Positions 53,074-63,159 of a stretch of 64,000 bases of DNA are shown one piece after another. The position numbers were made by a program, and so were the translations under genes. How positions within the stretch are numbered: position 1 is the stretch's first letter; each line of letters opens with the position of its first letter. Source of the stretch: Forficula auricularia (taxonomy: Eukaryota > Arthropoda > Insecta > Dermaptera > Forficulidae); assembly GCA_024734495.1 (NCBI GenBank), contig JALMQS010000153.1, forward strand, positions 6,845,294-6,909,293, written 5' to 3'. The notes under the pieces are model-generated. The model was given only the letters and a program-made list of their open reading frames with translations, searched no databases and was not told the DNA's origin.

Positions 53074-55789
53074 TCCTTGCAAAATTGCTCTTTGGAACGC
53101 CAACGGCCTAGTTCAACGACGCCTTGAAATTGAAATCTTTTTAATCAATGAAAAAATTGATATACTATTAGTGTCAGAAACACATTTTACAAATAAAAAT
53201 TACTTCAAGATACAAGGTTATAAATGCTACTTTACTACTCACCCAGACGGTACAGCTCATGCAGGTACAGCTATAATTATAAAAGAATCCCTACAGCACC
53301 ACGAGCTCGATAAATATGAAAAAAGCCATCTTCAAGCAACTTCTGTACATGTTACTAATAAAAATGGCTCAGGAATTACAGTAAGTGCTGTCTACTGCCC
53401 TCCGAGACATAACATCACAGAAGAGGAATTCTCCACATTTTTTGAAAGTCTCGGCCCAAAATTTATAGCAGGTGGGGACTATAACAGTAAACATATACAT
53501 TTTGGATGCCGGGTTACAACACCGAAAGGAAGAAGTCTATATAAGACTATAATATCAAAAGGCTATAGCACTCTATCTACTTGTAAACCAACTTACTGGC
53601 CCTCTGACCCAAATAGACAACCTGATCTATTGGACTTTTTTATAACAAACGGGATAACAAATTCATACACAGATATTGAAGAACGCATCGATCTAAGCTC
53701 AGATCACATACCTATAATAGCCACAATTAGCTCCACACTTATCAAAAATCAAACTACACCCGCCCTTACAAACAAAAAGACAAACTGGTCGTTATTCAAA
53801 AACCTTATAGAAAACAATTTAATATTAAATATTCCTCTTAAATCAGAACAAGATATAGAAAAAGCAATTGAGTTTTTTAACATAACCATACAGGAATCAG
53901 CCTGGAACTCAACACCTGAAACAAAATCAAATAAAAATCAAATAAACTATACAGTTGAAATAAGAAAAAAGCTGCAAGAAAAACGGAGACTCCGTAAGAT
54001 TTGGCAATCAACTCGATACCCAGCAGATAAATCCACTTTTAACAGAGCTTCAAAGGAATTAAAAAATATTATCATCAAAAACAAAAATGAAACTCTCCAA
54101 GATTATCTGTCAAAGTTAACACCGCAGGGAAACAACGAAAATTCTCTGTGGAACTCAACCAAATATCTAAAAAGACCCAAATCATTTATTCCTCCACTAA
54201 AAACTCACCTAAATTCCTGGGCCAGAACAAATCAAGAAAAGGCCGAAATGTTTTCACAATACCTGGAAGATACATTCAATCCTTTTCCTCAAACCTGTCC
54301 AAATTCTGAAAATCTTGAAATTGAAGAATTTTTATCATCCCCAACACAACTATCTCCACAAATTCGACCGTTTACAGTAAAAGAAATAGAGAAACTCCTA
54401 GAAAATGAGCCAAATAAAAGAAAATCACCCGGATATGATCAGATTACGATAGAATTGCTTAAAAGACTGCCCAAAAAGGGAATTTCTTTTATAACAAAAA
54501 TATTCAACGCGATATTAAAAACCCGTTACTTTCCTGTGCAATGGAAATTCGCACATATAATCATGATCCTAAAGCCAGGGAAAAAGGATTCTGAAGTCAC
54601 TTCATATCGACCGATTAGCCTGCTCCCACAAACCTCAAAATTATTTGAAAAACTTATTCAAATCCGACTAAAGACCGACGTCGAAATGGACGAAATAATT
54701 CCACACCATCAATTCGGATTCCGACAACAACACTCGACATCTGAACAGATTCATCGAATAGTCAACATCATCCAGACAACATTAGAAGAAAAGAAGATCT
54801 GTTCTGGTATGTTTCTGGATATTAAACAGGCATTCGACAAAGTGTGGCATGAAGGACTCCTTTATAAAATTAAAAAACTCTTCCCGGATCAATACTATTG
54901 GATTTTCAAGTCATATTTGCAAGATAGATATTTTCAAGTTAAAATAAAAAATGATTTCTCGAGTTACCATCAAATTCATTCAGGAGTTCCTCAAGGAAGC
55001 ATATTAGGGCCACTACTTTATACAATATACACAGCGGATATCCCAATACTGGATGACACTTTTATTGCGACCTACGCTGATGACACAGCTATACTTGTCA
55101 CCGGAAATGAGCCAGAAACAGTATCAATCCAGCTCCAAGAACAGCTAAACACACTACAAAATTGGCTACACAAATGGAGAATTCAAGTAAACGAGCTGAA
55201 GTCAACCTACATCACCTTCACAAATAAACAAATTATAAGCCCACCTGTTTACTTGAATTCCCAAAATATTCCTTACAACAACAAGGTAAAATATTTAGGC
55301 TTGCATTTAGACTCCAGACTCAATTGGACAAATCATATTGATACAAAACGTAAGCAATTAGAACTTAAATACAAAAATATGTATTGGTTAATTGGAAGAA
55401 AATCGCAATTGTCATTAAAAAATAAAGTTCTATTGTACAAAACAATATTAAGGCCAATCTGGTCATATGCTTGCCAATTATGGGGTACAGCCAGCGAATC
55501 GAATTTGAGCAAAATCCAAAGAGTCCAATCTAAAATTCTTAGGGGTATAACCAACGCCCCTTGGTACATAAGAAATGAGTCCATCCACAAAGACCTTCTT
55601 GTTCCCTCGATCAGGAAAGAAATTCACCGCGCATTCATAAAGCATGTAAACAAATTGGAAAATCATACAAACCCATCAGTCATCAATCTTCTCGACAACA
55701 GTCAAACGATAAGAAGACTGAAGAAAAATCACATCCTAGACATAGAAGACCGCTACCAACAAAATAATTGGGAAAACAAATACTATTAG
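53066..55789 (+). CDS. Jockey LINE ORF2 (endonuclease-reverse transcriptase)
   Basis: 907 codons, close to the family length. Residues 1-230 are an APE-like endonuclease: LWNANG, SETHF (catalytic Glu), GGDYNSKH (Asp/Asn) and SSDHIP (Asp-His). The RT spans ~450-700: KSPGYDQI, SYRPISLLPQTSKLFEKLI, motif A FLDIKQAFDKVWHE (Asp585), motif B SGVPQGSILGPLLY, motif C TYADDTAI (Asp672-Asp673), then KYLGLHLDSRLNW. All catalytic residues are present. The C-terminal region has the Jockey WSYACQLWGTASESN and ILRGITNAPWYIRN signature and no RNase H. ORF2 starts within ATGAATAA, overlapping the ORF1 stop in another frame; translation by re-initiation is likely but inferred. Confidence 0.93.
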   Translation: MNNPCKIALWNANGLVQRRLEIEIFLINEKIDILLVSETHFTNKNYFKIQGYKCYFTTHPDGTAHAGTAIIIKESLQHHELDKYEKSHLQATSVHVTNKNGSGITVSAVYCPPRHNITEEEFSTFFESLGPKFIAGGDYNSKHIHFGCRVTTPKGRSLYKTIISKGYSTLSTCKPTYWPSDPNRQPDLLDFFITNGITNSYTDIEERIDLSSDHIPIIATISSTLIKNQTTPALTNKKTNWSLFKNLIENNLILNIPLKSEQDIEKAIEFFNITIQESAWNSTPETKSNKNQINYTVEIRKKLQEKRRLRKIWQSTRYPADKSTFNRASKELKNIIIKNKNETLQDYLSKLTPQGNNENSLWNSTKYLKRPKSFIPPLKTHLNSWARTNQEKAEMFSQYLEDTFNPFPQTCPNSENLEIEEFLSSPTQLSPQIRPFTVKEIEKLLENEPNKRKSPGYDQITIELLKRLPKKGISFITKIFNAILKTRYFPVQWKFAHIIMILKPGKKDSEVTSYRPISLLPQTSKLFEKLIQIRLKTDVEMDEIIPHHQFGFRQQHSTSEQIHRIVNIIQTTLEEKKICSGMFLDIKQAFDKVWHEGLLYKIKKLFPDQYYWIFKSYLQDRYFQVKIKNDFSSYHQIHSGVPQGSILGPLLYTIYTADIPILDDTFIATYADDTAILVTGNEPETVSIQLQEQLNTLQNWLHKWRIQVNELKSTYITFTNKQIISPPVYLNSQNIPYNNKVKYLGLHLDSRLNWTNHIDTKRKQLELKYKNMYWLIGRKSQLSLKNKVLLYKTILRPIWSYACQLWGTASESNLSKIQRVQSKILRGITNAPWYIRNESIHKDLLVPSIRKEIHRAFIKHVNKLENHTNPSVINLLDNSQTIRRLKKNHILDIEDRYQQNNWENKYY

Positions 55790-55957
55790 GAAGGTCTTCA
55801 ATGAATGACTTGCCCTATCACGAGTTGTGTAAATGAATTGCGTGAATGAACCGTATGAACGAGAGTGTGTTTGTATTCTTTTATCAATTTTACTTATAGA
55901 TACATTTTGTAACTGATTGTAAAAAATGAAAATAAAAAATAAAAAAAAAAAAAAAAA

Positions 55958-55965
55958 ACAATTCT
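55958..55965 (+). repeat. Target site duplication of the Jockey LINE, right
   Basis: ACAATTCT directly after the poly(A) tail, matching 51649-51656. Confidence 0.75.
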
Positions 55966-57660
55966 GGCGATAGTCAATCACACAACTTATAAAAAAGAAG
56001 CTTCCTGAAAAATTTTCCCTTTATGAAAATTTAATCGCAAAATAATTATTTCCGAAAATGTTAAAAATTGTTTTTAAGATAGATATTATTGAATCTAGAG
56101 CTGACTATACTAGATATAAAAATAAATAAATTATATATACATACATAAACATTTTTTTTGTTATTTATTTATTGAACGTTTTCTTTTTAATAATTTTATC
56201 CGACTACTTAAAATGGCATTCCCATAGTAATAAACACTTGATTTGTATTTCTCAAAATAGAATATTCTTTATTTCCAATACCTCTGACATTTTGTAATAT
56301 ACACTATTTTATAGATTTTTATATCTTTATAAATAAACTAGAGCTATAAGTAATCTTTTGAATTTCCCATTCGTTACCTAGGAACCAAATTCAACTTTTT
56401 TTATCCTTTAATTTGAACTGTCACTAGTTTCGGAAGTTTCACGATATATATCCATTGGTCACGACATTTTGAACACCATTTGCTCTTAATATGTGATCTA
56501 ATAAATCTTAAGATAATTGAAATAATTGTATTTTGATTTGCGATTTGAATTCTTTAGAATTTGTTCATGAGATACATTTATTGAAAGAATTAATCACTTA
56601 TTTTACTTCCATATAAATAAAAATGTACTGTTACGCTTAAGTGATACGTTGAAGGATATCCGAAAGTTCTTCACCGATTTCTTTGAAATTTTCACACAAC
56701 ATTCCATTCAAATACACGAGTGTTTTTATATATAGTGTTTTTATAGATATCACACTTGTGGCATGTAAAAAATATTTTTTCTAGGAAACAACGCTGGCGC
56801 ACTCTCTGGGGGTAAAAGCAAACCAACAAGATGGCCAATAGCTTTTTGGAAATCCTTCAACTGTCAATATTATTTTTGGTTAAGGGAACAATTTTGACAA
56901 GTAATAGAAATTTATTCATAAAATATAGTTTTCTTTACCCTTGTTGTTGCATTTCATTGTTTAGTATTTACGTGTTAACCACCCCTTGCTCTTCTTCGTC
57001 TCCCATTAAATATATATTATTTAATTATTTTACTTAATTAATTATAAACCTGGCCCAAAATTTAGATATACCAAACGGAGCACCAAATTGCATATGTTGC
57101 GAATATAGTTTCGAAAAGTCCAGTGGTTTAGGCGTGAAGCATAAGAGAGTTAGTCACAGCAACGCGTGGTCGGGTCAGCTATTATCTATATAAATTTTAA
57201 CCATAAAACGAGACGCCCCCCGCCAGGGACTAGTGACGCCGGGCCAAAGTACTGGGCGTCATTAGTAATAAATAAATCAAAGAGTGATTTTTTCGATTTT
57301 TTTTTTTTTTTTTGCTTAAGTTTTCCTATAAAAATTGTTATAAGCAGAACTATTTTAGTGAAACTTCTGATGTCCACTGTCTGCCAACTCATTCAGACAC
57401 CTGTATCTTTTAAACTATCAAGGCTAGAAACTTCAAATTGAGCCTACATTCTCTCTTTTGGGCATACATATGGTATACTTGACACCATAGTGAATGTTCT
57501 ACAAAGTTCCCTTTTCAGTTTATCATAGGCAATATGGCCATAATCTAATTAGTTCATTATTTTGGAAATACTACAAACATTTTTGAAACAGAATAACTTT
57601 CTACGAGCTTCGGACTTTGATCAATAGTAGGTATTCAGGTAACCTAATACACCTAATACA
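55966..57660. other. Intergenic; one repeat end recognised
   Basis: AT-rich; frames at 56831-57037 and 57166-57441 have no motif. GCAACGCGTGGTCGGGTCAG at 57160-57179, followed by CTATTATCTATATAAA, looks like the end of a common insect dispersed repeat, but no partner end is visible. Confidence 0.4.
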
Positions 57661-57664
57661 TATA

Positions 57665-57749
57665 TATGTTAACAATTTAAATGAAAGCGAAAGTTAAAAC
57701 TTTTATAAAAGAAAGTTTTAACTTTCGCTTTCATTTAAATGTTAACATA
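57665..57749. repeat. Hairpin, arms ~38 bp
   Basis: GTTAACAATTTAAATGAAAG then CGAAAGTTAAAACTTT mirrored as AAAGTTTTAACTTTCG then CTTTCATTTAAATGTTAAC around a ~10-bp loop. The right arm is also the start of the 392-bp-spaced direct repeat. Confidence 0.75.
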
Positions 57750-58241
57750 TAAACATTCTAAATAAAATTTATTATTGAATAATTCGAACAAAATTCATCT
57801 GTTTCGATTCCCCAAAGAATCAGACAGATGAGAATTGTAGTAAATTTATAACAACCATACTATTGGGAAAATAGAAGAAAACGCGATTGAACTAGAGAGT
57901 TGAATATATATAAGATTTGATTATAGGATCTAGTCAGGGGATCCATCACCGCCTAAATGGAGAAGCGGCATTTGCGGGCTTAACGCAGAAGATGTCGGAT
58001 CATACCCGGCTGGGCCCTGTATCTTTTTTTCAACTCTTGGTTCACTATCAAAAAAACGAGTCTGGTCCCAAGTGCACCAAAATAGGGCAGTGACCGGATA
58101 AAAAAGTTTTTAACTTTCGCTTTCATTTAAATGTTAACATATAAACATTCTAAATAAAATTTATTATTGAAAAACTGAACAAAATTCATCTGTTTCGATT
58201 CCCCAAAGAATCAGACAGATGAGAATTGTAGTAAATATATA
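57711..58241 (+). repeat. ~135-bp direct repeats 392 bp apart
   Basis: 57711-57848 and 58104-58241 are nearly identical: TTAACTTTCGCTTTCATTTA to ATGAGAATTGTAGTAAAT. Between them is a tRNA-like sequence. This could be a tandem duplication, or a small element bounded by direct terminal repeats. The repeats end in TTTATAAC / ATATATATA, not in TG...CA, so an LTR origin is not supported. Confidence 0.7.
57945..58015 (+). repeat. tRNA-like sequence (probable SINE head)
   Basis: CGCCTAAATGGAGAAGCGGC (box-A-like), an arm TTTGCG-GGCTTAA-CGCAGA, then GGATCATACCCGG (box-B-like, 57997-58009). Residue 33 is not T, so it is not a working tRNA. It is followed by CTGTATC then TTTTTTT, a polymerase III stop-like run. 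Confidence 0.4.
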
Positions 58242-58851
58242 TATATAATGATTATAATTATATGTAGGTATAAATATCGTATGTATGGGTGTTTTCAGCT
58301 TTTGATTAGAAGGGGAGGAAGGGGTGGAGGGGCAAGAGGAAATTTACGGATTACAAGTGTCAACTTATAAGAAATTTATAAAAACTCATATTTAAAGAAA
58401 ATTAATAATGTCTATTTCTTTTCATTAGTTAATTTTCAGTAAATATTTACTTATTTTAATTTGAATTAAATTTTTAGAGTGTGACGAAAACCATTCGGGA
58501 TGTTAATCATATCTACCTATCAGGCAGTAAAAATAACAGTACGAAACTACACAAATTTTATTAAAAACCCTAGATCTTATCAATCAATCAACAAATATGT
58601 GAATATTCTTCTTTCGTATATAAATGAAGATTTAATATTAGCAAAAATTGTGATACAACACATGATAGCTATCAAAAAAATATAAATTTTTTAATACACT
58701 ATATACCTATATATACCGCCAATTGGCCATAATGATCTATCTGGATCAAGGCCATGGGGCGGGAGGGGAAAAGTTTTTAGAAACACTTTGAATCTAGGGA
58801 CCTGAATACGTTCATGTATGTACATATTTATATTCGTTATATATATATATA
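58242..58851. other. Intergenic, no gene recognised
   Basis: A 61-codon frame at 58500-58685 lacks motifs. (TA)n next to the MITE at 58838-58851. Confidence 0.4.
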
Positions 58852-59119
58852 CAGGGTGGTCCCGAATTCATGGTACAAACTTTAATGGTAGGTACAGGAC
58901 ATTGTAACAATGAGTTATTGTATAGGAATGTATAGTCGCAAGTGATGCGGTGAGGCGTAAACAGGGGAAATAAAAGGAAAGAGACATGGAGTGATCGGTG
59001 GGTATCATTGCCGGTAGAGGGCAGGAGATGTAAAAAAAAATTAACCTAATTAATTAATTAATTAATTAACCTAATTAACCTACCATTAACGTTTGTACCA
59101 TGAATTCGGGACCACCCTG
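58852..59119. mobile_element. Mariner-type MITE, 268 bp
   Basis: Terminal inverted repeats of about 40 bp, starting CAGGGTGGTCCCGAATTCAT and ending in its complement ATGAATTCGGGACCACCCTG, with one mismatch or so further in (AAACTTTAATGG vs AAACGTTAATGG). Flanked by TA on both sides inside a (TA)n run. No transposase. An (ATTA)n tract lies at about 59048-59074. Confidence 0.85.
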
Positions 59120-59139
59120 TATATATATTTATCTATATC

Positions 59140-59225
59140 AAACAGAAGATAACCTCAGTGATTTCTTTTTATGAATTAACAGCTCTGTTATCCTCGGTAA
59201 AACAAAATCTTTTCAATCAGAAACA
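59140..59225 (+). repeat. Fold-back family 3'-end copy, diverged
   Basis: ATTTCTTTTTATGAATTAAC, CTCTGTTATCCTCGGTAAAA, TCTTTTCAAT match the family tail. Confidence 0.45.
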
Positions 59226-59995
59226 TTTTATTTGAAACTTAGTTTTTTTAACGGTTCAGACATTTCTAGAACATGTACAAAAAAAATGAAAATTTTGGGT
59301 AAATTCAATATTCCAACGACACTTTACTTATGTGGTGTCTAAATGAGCTTTGTTCCCGGCATTAAATAAATTAAAAAAAAAAATATTCCAACGCCTCGGG
59401 GAGCGTAGCTTCCAACTAACATTTTTTCTCTGTTTTTTTCTCGATTTGATTATCCTTTATTTAAGCAAATAGAAGATATTTATTTAATCCTGAATATTAT
59501 ATTAATTTTCGTCAAATGAAGCAATTTGGTTGCATATTTTCAAGGGGTTACAAAATTATACAAAAGGAGTGGATGGAAGGATTGAAGAAGAATCGGTATC
59601 TCTCAAAGGAAAATAATTCCAAAGACAAATCAACACAAGCTTTAGTCGAATAAAAATTATTCTAACCTAGAAACTAGTATTATATAAAGAAAGGAACTGA
59701 TAAAGAAATTGGGAATCTTTGGAATAATCCATTTGTGAGATTTACTTGAGGAATTTCAATTTCAATATATAATCTAGCAGTGGGGATAATCAAGCATAAA
59801 TAAATGAAAATAAATTTATGAAAAATCCCCATTCTTAATTTCGGGCCCATTAGCAATGAATAATATCTCCTTTAATTACGACTAGTTCATTAGAAACATT
59901 TTCGATTTTCTTTTTTTGAAAATTTTATCATTTAAATAATTTTTGAAACCCCCCCCCCTTCTTCTCTATTTGGTAACTATTGATTTCTTGTGAGG
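59226..59995. other. Intergenic, no gene recognised
   Basis: AT-rich; a C run at 59949-59958. Nothing else recognised. Confidence 0.4.
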
Positions 59996-60003
59996 TCGTA
60001 TAG

Positions 60004-60633
60004 CAGCGTTTCCCAAAGTGTGGGTCGCGACCCGGCACCGGGTCTTGAAAAAAATAATTTATAAATACAAAAAAAAAATTATTTCTGCTACATATTTGCT
60101 ACATTCAATGAATTGAACTGAAATTTGAAAGGCTTTGGTTTAAATATTTTCAAAGTTTCGGAAAAAGTCGCTGCAATAATTAAAAAAATGTCTCTGTGGA
60201 ATCAACGACTTTCAAAAGGAAATTTTAAAATCTTTTGAAATATTTATATAAATTTATTAAATCCCATGCAACTATGGTGAAAGGATTGACATCTAGAAAC
60301 ACTATCAGTCTCAATTCAAGAACATCTTTCGGAGCTAATAAATAGTTTTAAATACTACTTTCCGGATATTCCTTCAAATAATATGTGGATTAAAGATCCT
60401 TTTTCTGTCGAAATTGAAAAGGAAGAAATGTTTAATCTTGTTAATTTTTTAATTACTTATAATTTTCTTATATAATTATTTTTGCAATTTTTGGGTTTGA
60501 AATAAAACTTGATTTTTATTAAAAAATCAAAATTTGTTTTGTAAATAAATGTTTTTTTTATCATAAGGTGGGTCGCGAAAAATTTCAGAAACCTCTTACC
60601 TGTTCGCGGTCAAAAAAATTTTGGAAAACGCTG
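60004..60633 (+). mobile_element. hAT remnant with 8-bp target duplication, 630 bp
   Basis: Left end CAGCGTTTCCCAAAGTGTGG then GTCGCGACCC; right end (inverted) CAGCGTTTTCCAAAATTTT and, further in, GGTGGGTCGCGAAAA. Flanked by TCGTATAG on both sides (59996-60003 and 60634-60641), a perfect 8-bp duplication. It is an internally deleted hAT element that still contains a scrap of transposase. It belongs to a different family from the 40009-42308 element. Confidence 0.88.
60302..60443 (+). pseudogene. hAT transposase fragment
   Basis: One frame reads SVSIQEHLSELINSFKYYFP then DIPSNNMWIKDPFSVEIEKE, matching the FPD..W..DPF stretch near the middle to C-terminal part of ZBED/FAM200-type hAT transposases. 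About 47 codons remain; zinc finger and catalytic residues are deleted. Confidence 0.65.
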
Positions 60634-60744
60634 TCGTATAGGGTCCATATGTAAGATTTCGTACAATTCAAGGGTCTAGTTCTATTTTTTTGTACCCTCC
60701 ATTTTTAAATTTTAGTATTATAGATTGTAGTTGGTGGTGTTTCA

Positions 60745-61610
60745 CAATGATGTTTAGTTACAACTAAACGATGAAATATTAACATGAAATCACTTTTTGA
60801 AGTCGGTGCCAAACATATACATTTTATGTATCAAACTCGACGGATCTAACTTAGTACATTTGGCGGGTATGCTCGCTTATATAGTTTGTTTGGCACCGAC
60901 TTCAAAAAGTGATTTCATGTTAATATTTCATCGTTTAGTTGTAACTATTTTAGATAATTATTTTATACCTTTTAGTGGATTTTATTTGATTTTTAAGTTT
61001 TTAATATTTTATTTGTTGAATTTAATTTTTTTGAAGTCAGTTTTATTTTTTTTTTATAAAAATTATTTTTATTTTTCTCTTTTTAGTGATGTTATTAATA
61101 GTGACTTAACTTGCATGCATCTCGTAAGAAAAAGCGTCGGGCGAATGAATCAGAAAATGATAATAAAATTCAATTCATAAATATAGAAATTCTCTCGAAA
61201 CGTTTGCGGGTTTTAAATGAATATTTTAAGATTTTTTTTATAAAAGATTTTATTTATTATAATTTTGATTATTTGGTCATAAGAATTGGATATTTACGTT
61301 ATTTCGTCATTGATCATATCTTCAGAACTTGACCAAATTAATATTGTACTACCCCTAAGGTACCCTCTTTTCAATAAAAAAAGAATCATTAAAATTGGTT
61401 CATAAACAAAGAAGTTATGCCTGAACAAACATATCAAAAAAGGTCCAATACCAATGAAAAAAAACGGGATCAATCGGAAACTAGACTGAACCCAATGCAA
61501 AAATATCATCAAAATCGGTTTACAATTGGCGAAGATATGAGGTGACATAGACAAAAAAAAATTCAGTCGAATTGAAAACCTCCTCCTTTTTTGAAGTCGG
61601 TTAAAAAGAC
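60745..61610 (+). repeat. GAAGTCGG-family element, copy 3 (most complete)
   Basis: The palindrome (GTTACAACTAAACGATGAAA ... TTTCATCGTTTAGTTGTAAC, centre about 60850) is followed by the second part (TCAGAACTTGACCAAATTAA to CCTCCTCCTTTTTTGAAGTC). Compared with copy 1 it carries about 130 extra bases at 61105-61310 between TAATAGTGA and ATCAGAACTTG. Frames here are incidental. Confidence 0.7.
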
Positions 61611-61849
61611 AATTTGAAGAAAACGGCAAATTGTCTATTTTTTGGCAATATGCTTGCGTGGTCTTGAATGAATTATCAGCCAATAGGAAGGGTTAGAAGT
61701 GGGAAATATCTATAAAAACACATAGACATGGCCCCTGTTAAAAATAAACTCTCCTTTTTATTGTAGGTTCATTTTATTCTATATTTCATTTCTTTGAGTT
61801 TTTTAGTTTGAAAATTTTATAATTTTTAAATTTTTAACCCACCTCTTTA
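61611..61849. other. Intergenic, no gene recognised
   Basis: No features seen. Confidence 0.35.
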
Positions 61850-62110
61850 TCCAAAATCTAATCAGCTTATAATCCCAATGCACCAAAATTACATGTGAAA
61901 TTTCGATTTGATATTCACCCAAGTTTTTAAGCTAGAGCGTACACAAAAAATTTGGTAACGTCCTAACAGACATTTTAACAAAATAATTAATATCTCGTAA
62001 AATATAATTTTTTCGATGTTCACTTTTAGACTTTTTTGTAGACCAAAACGCCATGGTTTCGCTTATTTTTTTTTTATGAAAATAGTTTCAACCGTTTTTG
62101 AGATAATTCG
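61850..62110 (-). repeat. Repeat R1, older copy
   Basis: On the minus strand: GAGATATTAATTATTTTGTT, AAATGTCTGTTAG, TGGTGCATTGGGATTATAAG and CTGATTAGATTTTGGA, aligning with 18385-18560. More diverged than the other copies. Confidence 0.55.
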
Positions 62111-62303
62111 AAAAAACGAAGCAAAATAACACTTTTTTCATGCACGATTACAATACTTGATCATACCCTGTATGGTATAGTAAAAAATTATAATAACTTA
62201 TTTATAAAATTTATTGTAAGTGCAAAAAAATAATTTCGAAATTGGCTTATTGTCAGCGAATGGCTTGAGTTAGAAAGTTAAAATTTGCCATAAAAACGCA
62301 GTT

Positions 62304-62910
62304 TTTACTTTATCCAATGCGAAGCATGGGAGAAAGTATTGGAATCGCTCTCGCGGCAAGCGCGACTTCAAAGGGTCCTCAGGTAAAGACTACGGAACCC
62401 ATGGACTCAATTAAGGTCACAAATTGAAGTATTCAATGAGATTGAATTTTAGCACGTGACGGTTTTGCCAAAAATTACCTGGAATCTCGCCGAGAAGCCA
62501 AAAAGTGCCATTTTTTTTGGAAGTGCGTGGGGATGGATGGATGTATGTATGTATGTGTGTTATCGTTTTTTTCGTCCACGATTTTTCCACACCTTTGCGC
62601 TGATTGAAATGAAATTGAAAACCTACCATTAGTTTAACAAAATGAAGCGCTGATTAGTTTTTGGTACATACCGGTCCACAAACATTAGTACTTTATTTCA
62701 GTACTTTTTTAGTTTTTTCTAAATATCTTGAAAATGACTGAACCAATTTTGATGAAATTTAATATCCTAATTAAGTACCTTGGGGACCACAAAAAAGATT
62801 AAATAAAGTTTTTAAGTAAAATTATATTTTAAAGTACTTTACTCAAGAACATATTAATATTTCAAATGAATTTGGATAAAGTTTAGCAACGATCCGTTGC
62901 AGTTTATTTT
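62304..62910 (+). mobile_element. Helentron-like element D, no minisatellite
   Basis: TTTTACTTTATCCAATGCGA at the start, an (ATGT)n tract near 62530-62562, TTGGATAAAG then hairpin GCAACG-ATC-CGTTGC (62886-62900) and AGTTTATTTT at the end. AAAGTACTTTACTCAAGAAC passes directly to ATATTAATATTTC, so the minisatellite-palindrome core is absent as in copy C. Confidence 0.7.
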
Positions 62911-63121
62911 TTAATATATTCAGTTTTTTATTTTTTGTTATTTCAGTAATTTTCTTTTAGAAGTTCTGAAACTAGTGCATTCAAAAAATAACTAGTTTTT
63001 GTGAGGAAAATACAAACATTTGGTACTAGAATTAACTTTCTACAAACTTGTATATTTATGTCAATTTAGGTATACAAATTCAAACATAAAATTCATTGAT
63101 TCTCATTTTAGATACCTGGCC
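62911..63121. other. Intergenic, no gene recognised
   Basis: No features seen. Confidence 0.35.
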
Positions 63122-63138
63122 ACCGAGCGATGCTCGGT
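63122..63138 (-). repeat. Helitron-like 3' hairpin motif, copy 2
   Basis: ACCGAGC-GAT-GCTCGGT, a perfect 7-bp stem. On the minus strand it is preceded by TTTTAACTGAAGCAAAAAGT and followed by GGCCAGGTATCTAA, matching 6530-6580. CTAA fits the CTRR end of Helitrons, but the next base is A rather than T. Confidence 0.45.
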
Positions 63139-63159
63139 AACTTTTTGCTTCAGTTAAAA

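Larger units (their letters stand above)
51657..55957 (+). mobile_element. Full-length Jockey-clade LINE
   Basis: 4.3 kb between 8-bp duplications ACAATTCT. Starts TATCATTCGAGCTTG, like the 5' ends of Jockey-type elements, which carry an internal promoter. ~200-bp 5' UTR, two intact overlapping ORFs, ~110-bp 3' UTR, AATAAAA-type signals and poly(A) of about 17 A. No frameshift or stop was found in either ORF, so it may be active or very young. No RNase H domain follows the RT, as expected for Jockey. Confidence 0.9.

Noticed and set aside
57711..58241. A small LTR element with 135-bp LTRs
   Set aside because: The repeats lack TG...CA ends, flanking duplication, primer binding site and polypurine tract.
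58852..59119. Stem of a regulatory RNA
   Set aside because: The long perfect inverted ends, TA flanks and lack of conserved loop fit a mariner-type MITE better.
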